From the NCBI GenBank assembly GCA_030435675.1, contig CM059624.1, forward strand, positions 4,364,769 through 4,428,768: a stretch of 64,000 nucleotides of DNA. Direction: 5' to 3'. This document shows positions 33,768 through 46,863 of this stretch, in pieces. The stretch comes from Steinernema hermaphroditum. Taxonomy: Eukaryota; Nematoda; Chromadorea; Rhabditida; Steinernematidae. The notes under the pieces are model-generated. The model searched no databases and was not told where the DNA came from. It saw only the letters and a program-made list of their open reading frames with translations. Both the position numbers and the translations under genes were made by a program. Within the stretch, counting starts at the first letter, position 1; every line of letters begins with the position of its first letter.

Positions 33768-36216
33768 CTATGATCCCTGCATGACGAGAGTCCACTCGGC
33801 CTCGAAATTATTAGTCTTCTCCTTAGGCAGTGTGATCTCCGCGCGCTAAATAGATATAGGTGAGATGAGTGCAGAAGTTCAAACACGAACCGTTTTGATC
33901 TGTGGCATGAGCTCGGGCTTGTTCTTGATGGCGTATTTGGCGTAGGAGATCCAGCAGTTGACGTCGTAGTAGCCAAATTCGGCGACACAGAGCTCAAATG
34001 CCTCCACTATGGTGCTTTGGCTGGTTTCCACACCGCGGGCATGCTCCATATCGATGAAATCTGTGTGGAACTGCACGGAATTGGGCACCTTCGCTGCGAG
34101 ACGTTTGTACTCCTTGCGGACGACGTCTGGGTCATGCGGATGGATCGCATTAAGGTACTGTAGCCTGATCGTCTTCAACGGAGCGGAAACGGTCGGCCTC
34201 GCTTCGAGGAAGGCGCGCTCGAAGACGGCGTCCACTTTCTTGGGGCGCATGACGATCATGTAGTCGATAGCCAGTTGCCAAATAGGAAGGTGCTCGTCCG
34301 GATGGAGCTAAACAGTATATATTGATGAGCTGTGCAATGGAGCTACGGTACCTTAGTCTGAGCAGCGTTGAAAAGCAACAGATTGTGCTTCATTTCGGCG
34401 AAAACGGCCTCCTTGTCTTCGAACGGCTGTGGTATTTGCTCGGCGCGGTGGACGACGTGAGCGAGACGGACCTGCCAGAGAAGAGACGACGAGGGGTACT
34501 TGGCGAGGAGTTTCTCACAGAGCTGCTGCTTCTGGTCAGCATCGAAAGAGGCGTTAGGGATCCACTGCTCAAAGTCGACCTGCTCGCCGAATCCTTTTTC
34601 TTCGAAAGCAACGATCAGCTCGCCGAAACGGATTTTTGCGTAAGGATCTACGAAATTAAAGAAATACATCAAAGAAGCATAGTGAAATCCTGTCCCTCTT
34701 TGCAGTTTAGACAAATACAGGCGGACTTAGACAAAAGTGAAAACCCTTGTTTATACAACTTGCTGATGTCTGATATTGCAGGCAGTGTCTACTGTGTGGT
34801 ATGACAGACCCTATCTAAAGTTTGGCTTTGCAGATGGACTCTAATGGAAACTACTAAGAAAACTGTCTGTTTTCAGACAGTGTCTGATGTCTGGTTTTGC
34901 AGACAGTGTCTGCTTCCCACTGCAGTCCGCTCTTAATCCTTGATATTTAGCTCCCTGAAACGCACCATTCTTCTCAATTCTCTCCCGGCAGTAGGCGATG
35001 TATAACTTGAACATTTTCTCGGTCGGCAGATCTGCGATGCTGCTATCATAAGCGCTGTAGACGTCACCGCCCTCTTCGACTTCAGCGGAGTGAATCTTAG
35101 TCATGCAGAAGTACTCGGAGTTCGTTTCTTGAAGCCGTTTGTAGAGTTCGTCGCTTTGTTCCACTGCGACGTTCCCACATTTCAAAGCGTATTCCCAGCA
35201 TTTGAACAGAAATTCTAAACAGCGCACGGCTAAACAAGGGAACATGTCAACATAATTACCATTTCGCAAATCATCTGTTTCAAGTGTCTTCAGTGCTTGA
35301 TTGCGGACGATTTCGGCCAGCTTAAATTGGAAAACGGCGTCTTGGATCGTTGCCAGTTCAGCGGCGATGGTGGCACTGTCGGGGGAAGGTCCGCCCTGTT
35401 CTTCTTTCTTCAACAGATGATGGCGACGTTCGAAGAGTCTGAAAATTTTGTTCACGATGTAAATGGTATCAGCTGGTCCACGGTCTAGACACTGGCACTC
35501 ACCTCTTAACGTAGTTGATTTCCACGTCATATAGAGCAGCCCAAAGAGACACTTCTTGAGGAGACGAGCGCAAGCCCAGCTGAAGCTGAGCGCGTGCGTT
35601 TTCCGGGCTGTTGTTGGTGAAGAACTCGAAGCGAGCGGACTCCTCGCGCAGGGCTACATTCTTGCCGTGGAACTTAAACGAAGTTTTGGAGTCTATGCTA
35701 GTCCAGCTGTGGCGCATACCTGCAGGACACGCGAATATGCCCGGCTAAGCATTCCGTACATGTTGTACTCCTTCAGGAAGCGCACTTGTCTGTAGAAGAA
35801 GTCCAGTTGCCCCTGAAATGAAATTAAATTAGACGTCTGCCTAGTAGACTGTTACTCACCGGATAACGGCTGCAAATTCGCGTGTACAGCTGAGCAATCT
35901 TGCCCTGCAACGGTCCATCGATCTGATCGTATTTCAGCTTGTAATTGCGGATTTGCCGTCGCTTCGTGATTAGCTGCAACATGGCTTCAAGATAGTCAGC
36001 GTAGTTGAAGAAATCGTTTGGGTTCTTGCGCTAAACAGGTAATGATACATCTCAATTTTCTATATGTACATCATACCAGTTTGACGCAACGATAGTCCAA
36101 TCTGCGACATCGTTTGACGAACACGTTCACTTCTCCGCTTGTCAGCAGTTTCACATTCTTCAACTGTTCGAAAAGCGGAAGAAGCTTTTCGAGGCTTTGT
36201 TCCACGTACTCAGCCA
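33768..36216 (-). CDS. UTP6: UTP6, U3 snoRNP small-subunit processome HAT-repeat protein
   Basis: UTP6 acts in the nucleolus in 18S rRNA processing as part of the UTP-B subcomplex. The ATG at 36216 is 6 bases after CTTTTCAG. The N-terminus MAEYVEQSLEKLLPLFEQLK, then LTSGEVNVFVKRCRRLDYRC and FFNYADYLEAMLQLITKRRQ, matches the UTP6 N-terminal domain, where the family reads YxxxxNLLELIQRRR. HAT repeats follow: QLDFFYRQVRFLKEYNMYGM, ARFEFFTNNSPENARAQLQL and SSLLWQVRLAHVVHRA, ending with KVDAVFERAFLEARPTVSAP, DFIDMEHARG and DVNCWISYAKYA. The C-terminus is EAEWTLVMQGS. About 600 residues, as usual. The intron at about 34650-34935 is unusual: it is repeat-rich and has a perfect hairpin. The RRM gene starts on the same strand just upstream. 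Confidence 0.88.
34862..34881. repeat. Perfect 8-bp hairpin in a UTP6 intron
   Basis: ACTGTCTG, four T, CAGACAGT. Surrounded by further CAGACA/TGTCTG words at 34780-34800 and 34878-34915. Confidence 0.7.
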
Positions 36217-36687
36217 TGGTGACCTGAAAAGGAACTTGACGAAGTAATGTAAAGCTAACAATAGTTCGCGAATCAATCGATCGTCTACAGCTCTCAGACG
36301 TCTATGATTATCCAGAAAGACGTTTGGAGAACAGTTTCTGTCTACCAGTCTAATAATAACTGCAAACAGACACAGAGCGACATCGCAGTCTCCATTAGTC
36401 TGCAAAAGTGTGAGACGAGACAACTGTAACCTAGACATCTAACTGCAATCTAACTGCAATAACGCTTCTAGGCTACATTTTAGACGCCTGACAAACTGCC
36501 TCTCCTCGAAAAGCAACATAGCACATCCTCTGAGAGGCACTTCTGCAGATCGCGTCGAGACCACACATAGATATCAAACCGCGAAACAGGCCAACCCAAG
36601 AAGTGTTCAAAAAAATTCCAATTTAATGATAAAATGGGACCAGCAGATAATATACAATGTGTCAGTAACTGATTCTCTTCGTGTTGC
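36217..36687. other. Intergenic region rich in AGAC/GTCT words
   Basis: No gene seen. CAGAC, GTCTG and TCTAACTGCAA words recur (for example twice in a row at 36438-36460). Confidence 0.45.
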
Positions 36688-38056
36688 TCAGAAAATTCCC
36701 ATCAGGTCCTTCATGTGTTCGGTCAGAACGTTGACCCTCTCCACGTTATTCTGCTCCATCTGTGGCTGGTTGTCTTCGAAGTCGATGATGACCGCCTCCT
36801 TCGACGGTTCCTCAGCATTCTGCGCGTCTTCCTGCTTCTGTGGCACTTTGCTCTTCTTCGGTGGAGACCGTGGAGGAGGTGCAGTGGGCAGAGGAGGCGT
36901 CTCGTCGCGAACGTTACCGAGACGCCTCTTGTGTTGACCCAGCTCATAGTACTTTTTATTCTTCATTACGGTGGAAGTCACTTCGGCTGCGCTTAGACGG
37001 TAAGTGATGGTTTCGCCTTGCTCATATTGGTTGTAGGTGATGTTTTCAGCGGCGTTTTGATAGTATTGGCTGGGTGAAGTGGAAGCGCCCTTTCCATTTT
37101 GGCCAGACGACTCAAAGCCAGTTTCTTGCTGATAGTGCCAGCAGTGATATTCATCAGTTGCAGCATAGTCGCCGTTAGTAGCTTGATCTAACGCGTCAAA
37201 GACGACGTTTCCGTCAACATCTTCGTCATGGTGGTCGTAGTACTGGTTCGAGGAGTCATATCCAAAGTTCTGTTGTTGCTGCTTTTCCCAACGCTCAGCG
37301 GCGACGTCCCCGGTAGCGTGTCCAGCGTAGTGCTGATGATCGGACGATTCGTAGGTCGGGTCTTCATGTTTGTACAGCTGCTCCGAGCAATTTCCGTCGT
37401 GCTCTTGATGGTACGTCTCGTACTCATAGCCATCATAGTCCTCCTTGTCGTAGGCACCTTCGCAGTTGTACGCGTGGTAGTTGGCATTCTGATCATAGTA
37501 CTGCTGAGCGGACGAGTCATAGCGGACGTCTCCGTCTTGTTGTTGATGACTACACTCGTAGGCCTTCTCAGCTTGATGTTGCTGCTGCATGTAGGTGGAT
37601 GGAGAAGTAGAGATTGATGAAGGAGATAAGGGCGAACTGGACGACGGCGGAGTGAGACCGTACTGCTTCCAATTGTACGGCCTGATCTCGATCTAAATAG
37701 GTGTATATTACAGAGAACGTCTATTGCCGAAACATACAGTTTTGCCATCTAGGAAGAGAGGTTTGTTGTAGCTCCAAAGTGCGCTGACTCCGTATAGGTC
37801 AGTATAAGTGACGAATGCGAACCGCTTGCTGCGGCCAGTGCTATCGCGAACCACAATAACGTCCTCGATCTGTCCGAAGTACTCCAGGTATTCCTTCAGC
37901 ATACCTAAGGATGATATCTCCGTTGATCCAGTTCGAAACACATCACTTACCTTCAGAGCACTCATCCGATAACCCTCCGACAAAGACCTTTCGATCATAG
38001 GCTTCGGGATCTGCCCTCTTCCTCCAGTTCCTGAACTGTGAGGCCTGGGGAGCCAT
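36688..38056 (-). CDS. RRM RNA-binding protein with long Gln/Tyr/His-rich tail
   Basis: Exons: 37951-38056, 37738-37904 and 36688-37692. The N-terminal RRM is complete: RNP2 KVFVGGLS, then YLEYFGQIEDVIVVRDSTGR, then RNP1 KRFAFVTYTD. After the RRM comes IEIRPYNWKQYG, close to the C-terminal edge of hnRNP/DAZ-type RRMs. The last exon encodes about 330 residues rich in Gln, Tyr, His, Asp and Ser (YYDQNANYHAYNCEGAYDKE), a low-complexity, prion-like composition, then a basic-Pro segment PPPRSPPKKSKVPQKQE and a short C-terminal helix (NVERVNVLTEHMKDLMGIF). RNA binding is supported; the role (splicing, translation or granule formation) is not. No ortholog is named. Confidence 0.82.
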
Positions 38057-39540
38057 TGCGACGTTCGAAGCCTCTCGGCTCGCGCTAGCCTGGAATGAAC
38101 AAGTGTTTTAAACGATGAACCCGCGATGTGATGGCGGAGAAAGTAGTCGAGCGCTATATTTACGTTTTTTGCACAGCACTCTCGGCCTCTGGACCCGTTG
38201 CGCTCGCGAATGACACGTCGCTCTAAGGTTCCGATTGGCATGTCACATAGAAACACAAATAAAGTAGCAATGGCGCATTTTAAACGCTTTCAAATGCTCC
38301 TCCCATAAGGTTTGTGGAACCAATCGCGAATGAACACGCCCGAACAACCAGAAAAAAACGCGCAGCTTTATGGGCCACATGCAATCGGGGAGAACAAGCG
38401 TGTGAGTCACTGGCGTCGCATAGATAAACAAGACCAGAAAACAAAGTTTAGATTGCAATGAGAACTACCAAGAATTCCCGCGAAATTGTTGTAAATTGAC
38501 ACACACTCAGCAAAAGGTACCGCACGCAGCGGGCGATTGGCTCCTTTTATCAGACCGTGTGGCGTGCACGTAGAACATCCGATTAGGGCGCAAAAAAGAA
38601 ATGAAAAGTGACGAAGTCATAAACCTGTTCATCGATTATGCTACGCTACAAATAAACACCTAAGTCAGGGGTACGAGGAAGACGCAAAAGTGGCCAGGAA
38701 TTATGGGATTAAAGCAAAGAACATTTCTTTTTGATATGAACGAATAAAGTGAACAGACAAAGAAGCACAAGATTGCGCGCTGGGACCTTTATACGAGACG
38801 ATAAGCATGACCGTATCCCTGGTCATCGGTTTTAAATTCCAAATTCTTGACATATAAAAAATAAAATGCAAAAAAGAAATTTTGATTTTCGTGTAAATAA
38901 ATCTGCAAAAACGATATTCCACTCCCGTGCTAAAAGATAGCAGTTTTTGGGGAAGGAGGAGCAAGTCTGGTGTTGACCCCAAAAGTCGACTCCGTAAACT
39001 AAGTGAAGCACAGCGAAATAATGGACCGACCGCCCCGCCTTATGCCCCCCTTGTGCTTCATTCCCGAGCTGAAAGGTCGCCTACTCGACGCGACTGTCTA
39101 TCGAATAGACATGTAGACTGTTTTTTAGACTTTAATTCAAAACGAAATTCAGACAGACAACAGACTATGTATACAGTCTGCTTGAATCAGACAGATCCCT
39201 CTGACCCACTTCGAGGCAGAGACCTCTTACCTCTCTCTTCAGAGCACTTTATCCCTTCTTGACAGACACGGCAGAGCTCTGATCTCCGGAGATAATCCAC
39301 AGTTCGAACTTCGAAAAGTTCGATTCAATTGTTTCTCTCATAGCGCAGTCCATCCGACGCTCGCCCAAACTCGGGGGATACGGCAATGAAGATGAGTGAC
39401 TAAAGAGACCTCTTCACTCGTGCTCTTCAAGAGACCTCTTCGCTCGTGCTCTTCATTCGTCAATGTCCCTGAACCGACAATAAGACTGGCAAGATCGTCC
39501 CACATTTATCAGCAATAAACCATCTAACTTCAATTCTCCC
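38057..39540. other. Intergenic region, mixed repeat debris
   Basis: No supported gene. 38860-38920 is AT-rich. 39095-39195 is dense in AGACA/TGTCT words. A tandem repeat lies at 39403-39454. Confidence 0.5.
39403..39454 (+). repeat. 26-bp tandem duplication
   Basis: Two units starting AAGAGACCTCTTC (39403 and 39429), each ending CTCGTGCTCTTC, with a single mismatch (A or G after CTTC). Confidence 0.85.
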
Positions 39541-42500
39541 TTAGTTCCTCCACTTGCTCATATCGGCTTTGTGCTGATCAGGTTTGAGCTGGTTCCTTAG
39601 TCCTCCCAGAAGTTGCACCGCGGCTTGGCTGGCACAAACCACAGGTCGCACAATCACGGAAGAAGCCAGTCGACGGACCCTCCTGAATCCTATGTAATCG
39701 TCAGTGTCGTAAACAGCCATATGTAGTCCGTCGACAGCATCATAGGCTCCATCTCTAACGGTGTCCATGGCCATGCTCAATCCAGCTCTGAGATCGCCTG
39801 GCCTCTTGAAACGACTTTGCTGTTTGGGAGTTCTGTAGTCCGGGTTGATGGTGTAGTGCGCAATTTCGGAGAGATCCTTAACGGTGGAGGCGATTCCCTG
39901 GGTGAAGTCGACTACCGTAGCCAGAGTAGATAGCCCAAAGCTACCGGCTCCTCTCTGGATTCCCTTCACTATGTGGCCATCCGATTTCCCGAGTTCTTCG
40001 AAAGGCAGCGCGATGAGGTCGCACATTCCACCGGCGAGCTGAGTGAGGGAACTGAGGGGTCCGTAGCTTCCACAGATCTTGGTCAACTGGTTGTTTCTGA
40101 TGTCGGTGAGCCACTCGCCCACAGCATACTGTAGGCAGCGGTCGAACGAGAAAACGCCTGTGGTGGTGTGCAACTCTTTGAGTTTGATTTCGGCCGAATG
40201 CAGGTTGCTCATTCCGATCAGGAGACCAACGAGGGCGCCGCCTCTGTCGGTCTTCACTCGTTTGCCGACGTAGTCGATCTTGATGGTGACGGCGGGGGAG
40301 AAGGTGAATTCTCTGAAATAGAGGACGGGCTTAGAATATGTTTGACTAGATTGTTATTAAAAATGCCCAAATGGTGACTTTAGAGATTGGTCAAATGATG
40401 GCCTCTATGATGAGGTAATCCCCTGCTTACCTGATATTATCCACTGATACACACTGGTCCAAATTCGTCTCCGCTCTGTCTTCGTTGCTACTCTCCGACT
40501 CCTCCGCGCCACCGATATCCCAATCGGCCGACTTGTCCCCGTTCACCTTATCTTCATCAAAGAGGTAGCTGTAATCCACAGGGTCCCCACTCCCCTTTGA
40601 GGGAGGAGTTTCACCTTTTCCCCTGCTTTCGATATCAATCTCTTCTCCTAGAGCAAAAACATACATGAATGATTAGGATAGCCAGCACATACCTGGCAAG
40701 CTGATCGAATTGGAAGCGTCAGAGAAGAAATCGATCAGGAACTCCAAGCTGTCTTGGTCAATGTTCATCCGAACAGGCAGTGCACTCACTAGAATCTTAG
40801 CCCCCTGATGTTGATTGGCCAGCATTCGGAAAGCGAGCATAGGCACTTGGCTACGCGTGTAGCAGTCCGACATTTCATCTCTGTACAGCATCTTCTTGAT
40901 CTCGGACACGGCCAGGTGGTCTACGATCTCCATGTTGTGCAAGGAGAGCAGCAGTGCGTAGGAGGTGTCACCATCAGGACCATACTGTTCAAATCTACAG
41001 GACATCTACAATTTCAGATTTAGAAATTAGTGCCAGAAGAGGTGAGAGATACCTTCTGGAAGAGAAACTCCAACTTGACAGTCTCATCCCTGTGCCTTCC
41101 TCCCCTGACGTCGCCTCGAGCGCGGCGTCTCTGCACCTCAGAGCTATAGGATTTGACCTCTCCTTCTTGATCTCCAAAGTCGTTTCCGCCGAAAAGGAAG
41201 AGGCGTAGGGTGACGTCTTTGATGTCAATGCTGATGGCCGGTTCAGATCCGGGGACGAGAGACGCTACTTGGGGTGGCGAGGCCTTGTAGCACCGCTCTT
41301 GGCGGATGGAACTCCTGCCTTGCGTGTGGTTTTCGTTTAGATGAGCGAGTGAGCGCATGTAAGGCTGACCAGAAAGTCTCTGGAAATTGAACATTAGAGA
41401 AGCGTTTCGGAGATGATTTAGATGGTTTTTGGCTGTTTTGGGACTATTTATTAGGTTGACACTTAACAGCTCTACTTGAACTAGTCAAGCCCCCATAGAC
41501 AGGCGAAGGACTACGAAAGTGTGCTTTGAAAGGAAATTGGCGATTAGAGAAAGAAAAAGAGTTGCAGAAGCCAGAAGAAAGAGACCTTTGACTACGCTAT
41601 AATACTACGCTTTTTTTGTGCTCATAAAACGTCCTGTATAATGATTCAAGAAGATAGATGGTGTAAAACAAGCATAGACCGTAACCCTCATTGCCTTACA
41701 AATGTGAAAACATACCAAGATGGCGAGTCCAGGAAGTTCGTCGAGCGGACGAAACTCGTCACAATCGCTGGAAGTGTCCAATTCGCTCTGGCCATCTCCA
41801 TCGTCCTCAATGGCCTGTTCGCTATCCTTTTCTTCACTATCACTATCTCCCCCTTGCAGAGCTCCCAAAAAGTCAGAACTGGCGATATCGCCAAACATGT
41901 TCACGAGCATACTTAAAGAATCTGAGCAGAAATAGGCCTAAAAGGGAGAGTCGAGTGAAAAACGAGAAGAGCTACATATAACCGACCTTGATCTCATCGT
42001 TTTTGCACTTAACATGCACTATGGGAATCCCGTCAGTCTCTTCGAGGTTGAGATTGAACTCGAAGTATCCAAGAGAAAGAAGCTCGACAAATTGGTCGAA
42101 TTGAGTGTCCTTGACGGAGGATTGCCTAGGGGATCCTTTATTTGAAGCGAGGAGTTCTGTGTTCTCCAGAATGCATTGGAGGTTTGTACGCTTCTGCTGC
42201 TCCACTATTTGACAGCTGAAGTCGCACGAACCAATGGCCAGCCTAAAAGGAAGGTAATTGTTAGGGAATTCTAGGGCTTCTGCTTTTTTAATGGCCTATC
42301 AGGGACCACGATTTTGGCCTACTGGGTTTAAAAAAACACCTTTTAGCATCGTGGTTGAAACAGAGAAAAACACAAATATCCTCCATGATGTGCTCCTTCT
42401 ACACTTACTTTAATCTCATATTCGACTCCTCGTTAACCTGCGCGTGGTCGTAGCTCAACAGGGAGCTCCTCACACCGAACCTTACTTGGAATCCGTACTC

Positions 42501-45500
42501 TGGAAGGATATATCCGGGGACTCCATAGTCACGGGCATTGAAGAACTCTGTGACCTGGTTGACCCAGAATTCGGCGGGGTCCTTGAAGAGGTTCACATGG
42601 GCATCGCTGTTTTGTAGAGACGTAGTTATGAGCAAATCCTGAATGGCGCTTTTAGTTCAGCAGAGGTTTCCCTCTAGGTTACCTGTTTTGTGATCAACCC
42701 GTTGACCGCCTCATTCTGGATTTTCATGGAGAGGGCGAAGCGATGGTCATTGAGGAAGTGAATCAGGGGACAATCCTCATTCAGAGGCTCCACGCAGATC
42801 TGTTCTGTTGTCGTGCCCGCCGCAAATTTGGAGCTATATACGCGGCTTTCGTACGGAATAACACCATCATTTAGATCTAAAAACGATTTGGGACGCCCCG
42901 AAAATAACCAATAATACATACTTTGGTGATAAATTCCAACGGATCCCGATGATATGTACAAGTAGGTCAGGTTGGGATCGCCACGATATCCGCTTACGAC
43001 AAACAGCTGGGTTTTCTCGAGACGACTTCGAAGTTGGGCCTTCGAAGTGCCCAGAAGAAGAGAGAATCTGTCGACGTCAAAGGTGATGGAGACGTCGTGG
43101 TTCTTCTCACTGGACCCGGGGACTTCTTCGAAGGAATCTTCGTCTTCGCTTTCGGAGTCTGAGTCATCGACGAAACGTTCAAAGTGGTGCTGTGGGGCGG
43201 TGGCGCTGTGGGATGAGTCGTTCTGGAAGGGAGGGCTGCTTGGTTGCCACAGGAGGAGGTCGTTTAGGATCCTGAAAGGGGGTGGTGTTTATCAATATCT
43301 TCAATCTTTTATAGCTTCGTATTTCGAACACAGTGCGTGCAGGTATACTCACTCAGGGGCCTCAGAGGAGCAATAGCCTGGCCAAGAAAGGCTAAGAGTA
43401 TGAGATAACGGTTCTTTTCTGTGAGTTCGAATACTTAGTCGATTGAAACCCTACTTACCTATTATAGAGAACTTCGTAGAACATGTGACTCGGCAAAAGG
43501 ACATTGAGTACAGGTACATTAATGTTAACCAGAAGATTCGATGTTTCCCTACAGGAATCCCCGAAATCCATCAGTTCATCTCTGTCGCCAACCATCGTGA
43601 TCTAAACAGTGACCTTTGATACTCGTAACCAGGACACCCGCTACCTCTTCATTATCTCGCATCACCACCTTCTGTGAGAACGGTCCCTCCTTGCATTCGG
43701 TCGCCTCGAAGAACGATCCCCAAACGCTCTTAGCCATGCGATCGCCGGCGAAGGCGTTGCCGGTCGTGAGAGATCGATTTCTCTTGTCGTACTTCAGCTC
43801 AAGACAGACGTCCTCGTTTTCTCGGATCGTCCTGTCGCGAGTGGCGTACAAGAAGCGGAGCTCTTCTTCGGAGCAGTCGAGCAAAGTCGGATCCCCCGAG
43901 AACGTTCCTGAACATCACCGTGTGCTTTATACAGAATGACAGATACTACCTGTCAAAGAAGAGCAGGTCAACTTAATCTGCCAGAAAAGGTCGACTTTCG
44001 ACAGATCTAGCTTGGGCATCTTCAGGTGGACATCGTCAAAGTGCAACTTTAAAGACTCGTTGTTTACATTCTTCACCCTATAGGAGAGTCGTTCTTCAGT
44101 TAGATCTGCTTTTGGTATCCTAAAGGGGAATGAAAGGTTGCAAAATAAGAGACGCCTACTTGAAGTCGATAGTCCAACTCGAAGTTCTCAGATCGAAATC
44201 GATGAGCATCGGCTGGCTCTCTGTCTCTCCCAAAACAGAAGAGAAGGGATCTTCTTTGAGGTCTAGGTCGGACGAAGGTGTGCCTTTTTTGAAGAACGGT
44301 TCAGATGCGATTAAGTCGGTTAACCGATCTATTATGCTTGGATCGAATTCGGTGCGACAGTCGCCGAGGGTCAAGGTGATCGTGTCCTTCTGTAAAATGG
44401 ATGCTGGTTAATGTGGATGGAGTTCTTGAGGGCTTCAAGACCCTGCCAAACAGATCACCTCTTAGGGTTGCTAACTCCATATGATATTTTGGCTACTAGC
44501 TGTATAATACATCCTAGGAGGAAGAGTTTGTCGAGACAGATCTGGACCAGCGATGCAAGCTGAACCGGGGCCTGCTCGGCCACCCAGATTTTGGACGGTA
44601 AACAAACACGTTCATAGCAAATATAGGGTGATCATTTGCGTGCCTTAAACTGCACATCTTCCTAGCAGATGCAGACCGAACAGATTGTCCAAAAACTGAC
44701 AGTACACTCACCTTGTCCTTTGGAGTGATCTCCATCTTCAGTGAAAAGTTGGCGCTCCCATTCTCAGATATACCGTCGAACGAAAAAATGTCAAAATGCT
44801 CGGATTTCTCCGAAGCATTGATCGAATCGGCTGTCAGGAATTCACAGCAATCTATCTGAGCCGCTGATAGGTGGAAATCCGTTCTTTCGCTGGTGAGAAT
44901 AAGGTCCAAGTTCAGAGGCCATCCAGCGAATCTAAATCGACAGGTTCGGTTACTGTATAACATCAGACGCTTACAGAATGTGATCCTGTGGAAAGAGGGC
45001 GGAGATCTGAGTTCTGACATCTCTTAAGTTGACTCCTTTAGTGCGAATCGCAGAAGCGAAGGTGAAGACCTTCTCAGAAAGATCTCTCGATTTCTGAAGG
45101 ACGTCCTGAAGTTTGACGTTCTTCGTCTTCTCCAGCGTCCAAGGGTCATCGTAGGCCAGAATCATCATCACACTTCCAATGACAGCCGAAAACCGAGTGG
45201 TGTCCGAGTCGTCGTAGAGGGTGGTCTCCGAGTCGTTGGAGGAAACCGATTCTTCAAGTTGAGAATGATTTTGTTCGAGATTGACGAACTCGAAGTCGTC
45301 GGAAAGGTGACATTGCCCGGCCCAGTTTCCTTCGGTGATGCTCCCCTGGGAGGTGTGGGCGTTCTTCATCTGGAGCTCTACTTTCCGGAAGTCGAGCGAG
45401 TTCATAGGCCTGCCCCCATGGGGCATCGAGCCGCTCTCTACAACGGTCTTCGGTGCAAGGAGAGAGTCCATGACCTCGTTGATGATCTGGATTTGGGACG

Positions 45501-46863
45501 GATTGATGAACAGCTGGAGGCTTTGGAGGTTGATGTCTAATTTGACCTGAAATCAGCCTTTCTACACCATCGCTACAATGGAAGAGTCTACCTTTTTAGG
45601 CGAATTCTCATCATTGGCTGAGATACTGATCTTAACGACGTTGTCATCGCCCGCTATTTGGCCGAACTGGATAGGATCGGAGGGGATTCTGAAAGAACGA
45701 CTATGTGGAATTGTGGTTTCGGACTTACTCATCACAAGAAGGCCCATCCGACTCTTCGGATTTCAGTCGATTCTGGCGCTGGTAGAGACTCGTCAAGACG
45801 GACGACGATTGCTCCGGTTTCGAACAGATATCGGTGTAGAATCTGATGCCAGAGAGGTGAAGAGTCTTGTTCAGAGTGGTCAAGGAGAAGACGGTTTTTG
45901 AGTCAGTTTTGGTGCTGCTGAGGGTATAGGATTCTTTTTCGCACGCTTCCAGTTGGTCGTCCACGAATGTGATGCTGAGTAATACATTTAGATTTTCTCA
46001 AAGGAAGATCGAGAATTTGAGAATTTATCCCGAATGTTGAAGTCAAGGAAACCCTACTAGATTCGACTTCAAAAGAACGGTAGATTCAGCTGGAAGCCAT
46101 GTACTATGCCAGCCTTTTCAATTAGCGAACACTTTCGATAAACTCGATAAAACTTAGAACGATAAGTCCATCAAAATCACACTCTCCTAGATCTTTGTTC
46201 TTCACTTACCTGTCCAAATGACACTCCACCGCCGTGACAAACTCCGACTCCTCCGACTGATTCTCCATCCTCAGCACCACATTCTTCGCTTTCAGCACAA
46301 TTCTTGTTGTGAGCCCGGCGAGCAGATCCTTACAAGCCTCCACTCCCTCGTTTTTCTGCTGTTCCGGCGCCACGGCGAAGTACTCCTTTGCCAGTTCAGT
46401 GCTAGTCATCATCGACCCGATCATGGAATAAACTAAAGGAATTTCTTGGCATTCGTCGTTCGGTCTCAACCTACTTATATCGTTGATCTCTCCTATGGGA
46501 CCACCTCGTCGAGGCCTTACACATAGAAGCAATCCATCGATTGTGGCGTCGATGGGTTTTTCTTGGAATTGCATGAAGGGCACGGCGAGGGAAAGCTCCT
46601 CGACATGGCCTTCGACCACCTCGAGGTTGATGCCCAGCTTTTCGAGGTTCTCGTTTATGTACTGAACGACGTGGTTATCCAGACAGAGCCGTCAGAATAC
46701 GAACCTGAATGTTAAGTTCCAGGTCTGATAACGTGACGAAGTGGCTCGTGAAGTCGACCTTCAAGTCGCCCAATTTGATTTTCTTGGTGAACAGCTCGCC
46801 CATGTAGCGGTTGATGAGGAAGATGCCTGCCGATTCGACGAGGTTCGTGGCGAAGTAGGCCAT
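39541..46863 (-). CDS. atg-2: Autophagy-related lipid-transfer protein ATG2
   Basis: ATG2 is a rod-shaped bridge that moves lipids from the ER to the growing phagophore with ATG9 and WIPI/ATG18. The start at 46863 follows TTCCAG by 9 bases. The N-terminal chorein part reads ATNLVESAGIFLINRYMGEL then FTKKIKLGDLKVDF, followed by LNEKLEKLGINLEVVEGHVE, ELSLAVPFMQF and VYSMIGSMMTSTELAKEYFA, which fit the family. Many exons separated by introns of 45-150 bp cover a long beta-rich groove. The C-terminal region GHIVKGIQRGAGSFGLSTLA, then AGLSMAMDTVRDGAYDAVDG and SQAAVQLLGGLRNQLKPDQH, ending DMSKWRN, is the conserved ATG_C block. About 1,900 residues, the usual size. I did not trace every splice junction. 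Confidence 0.92.
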
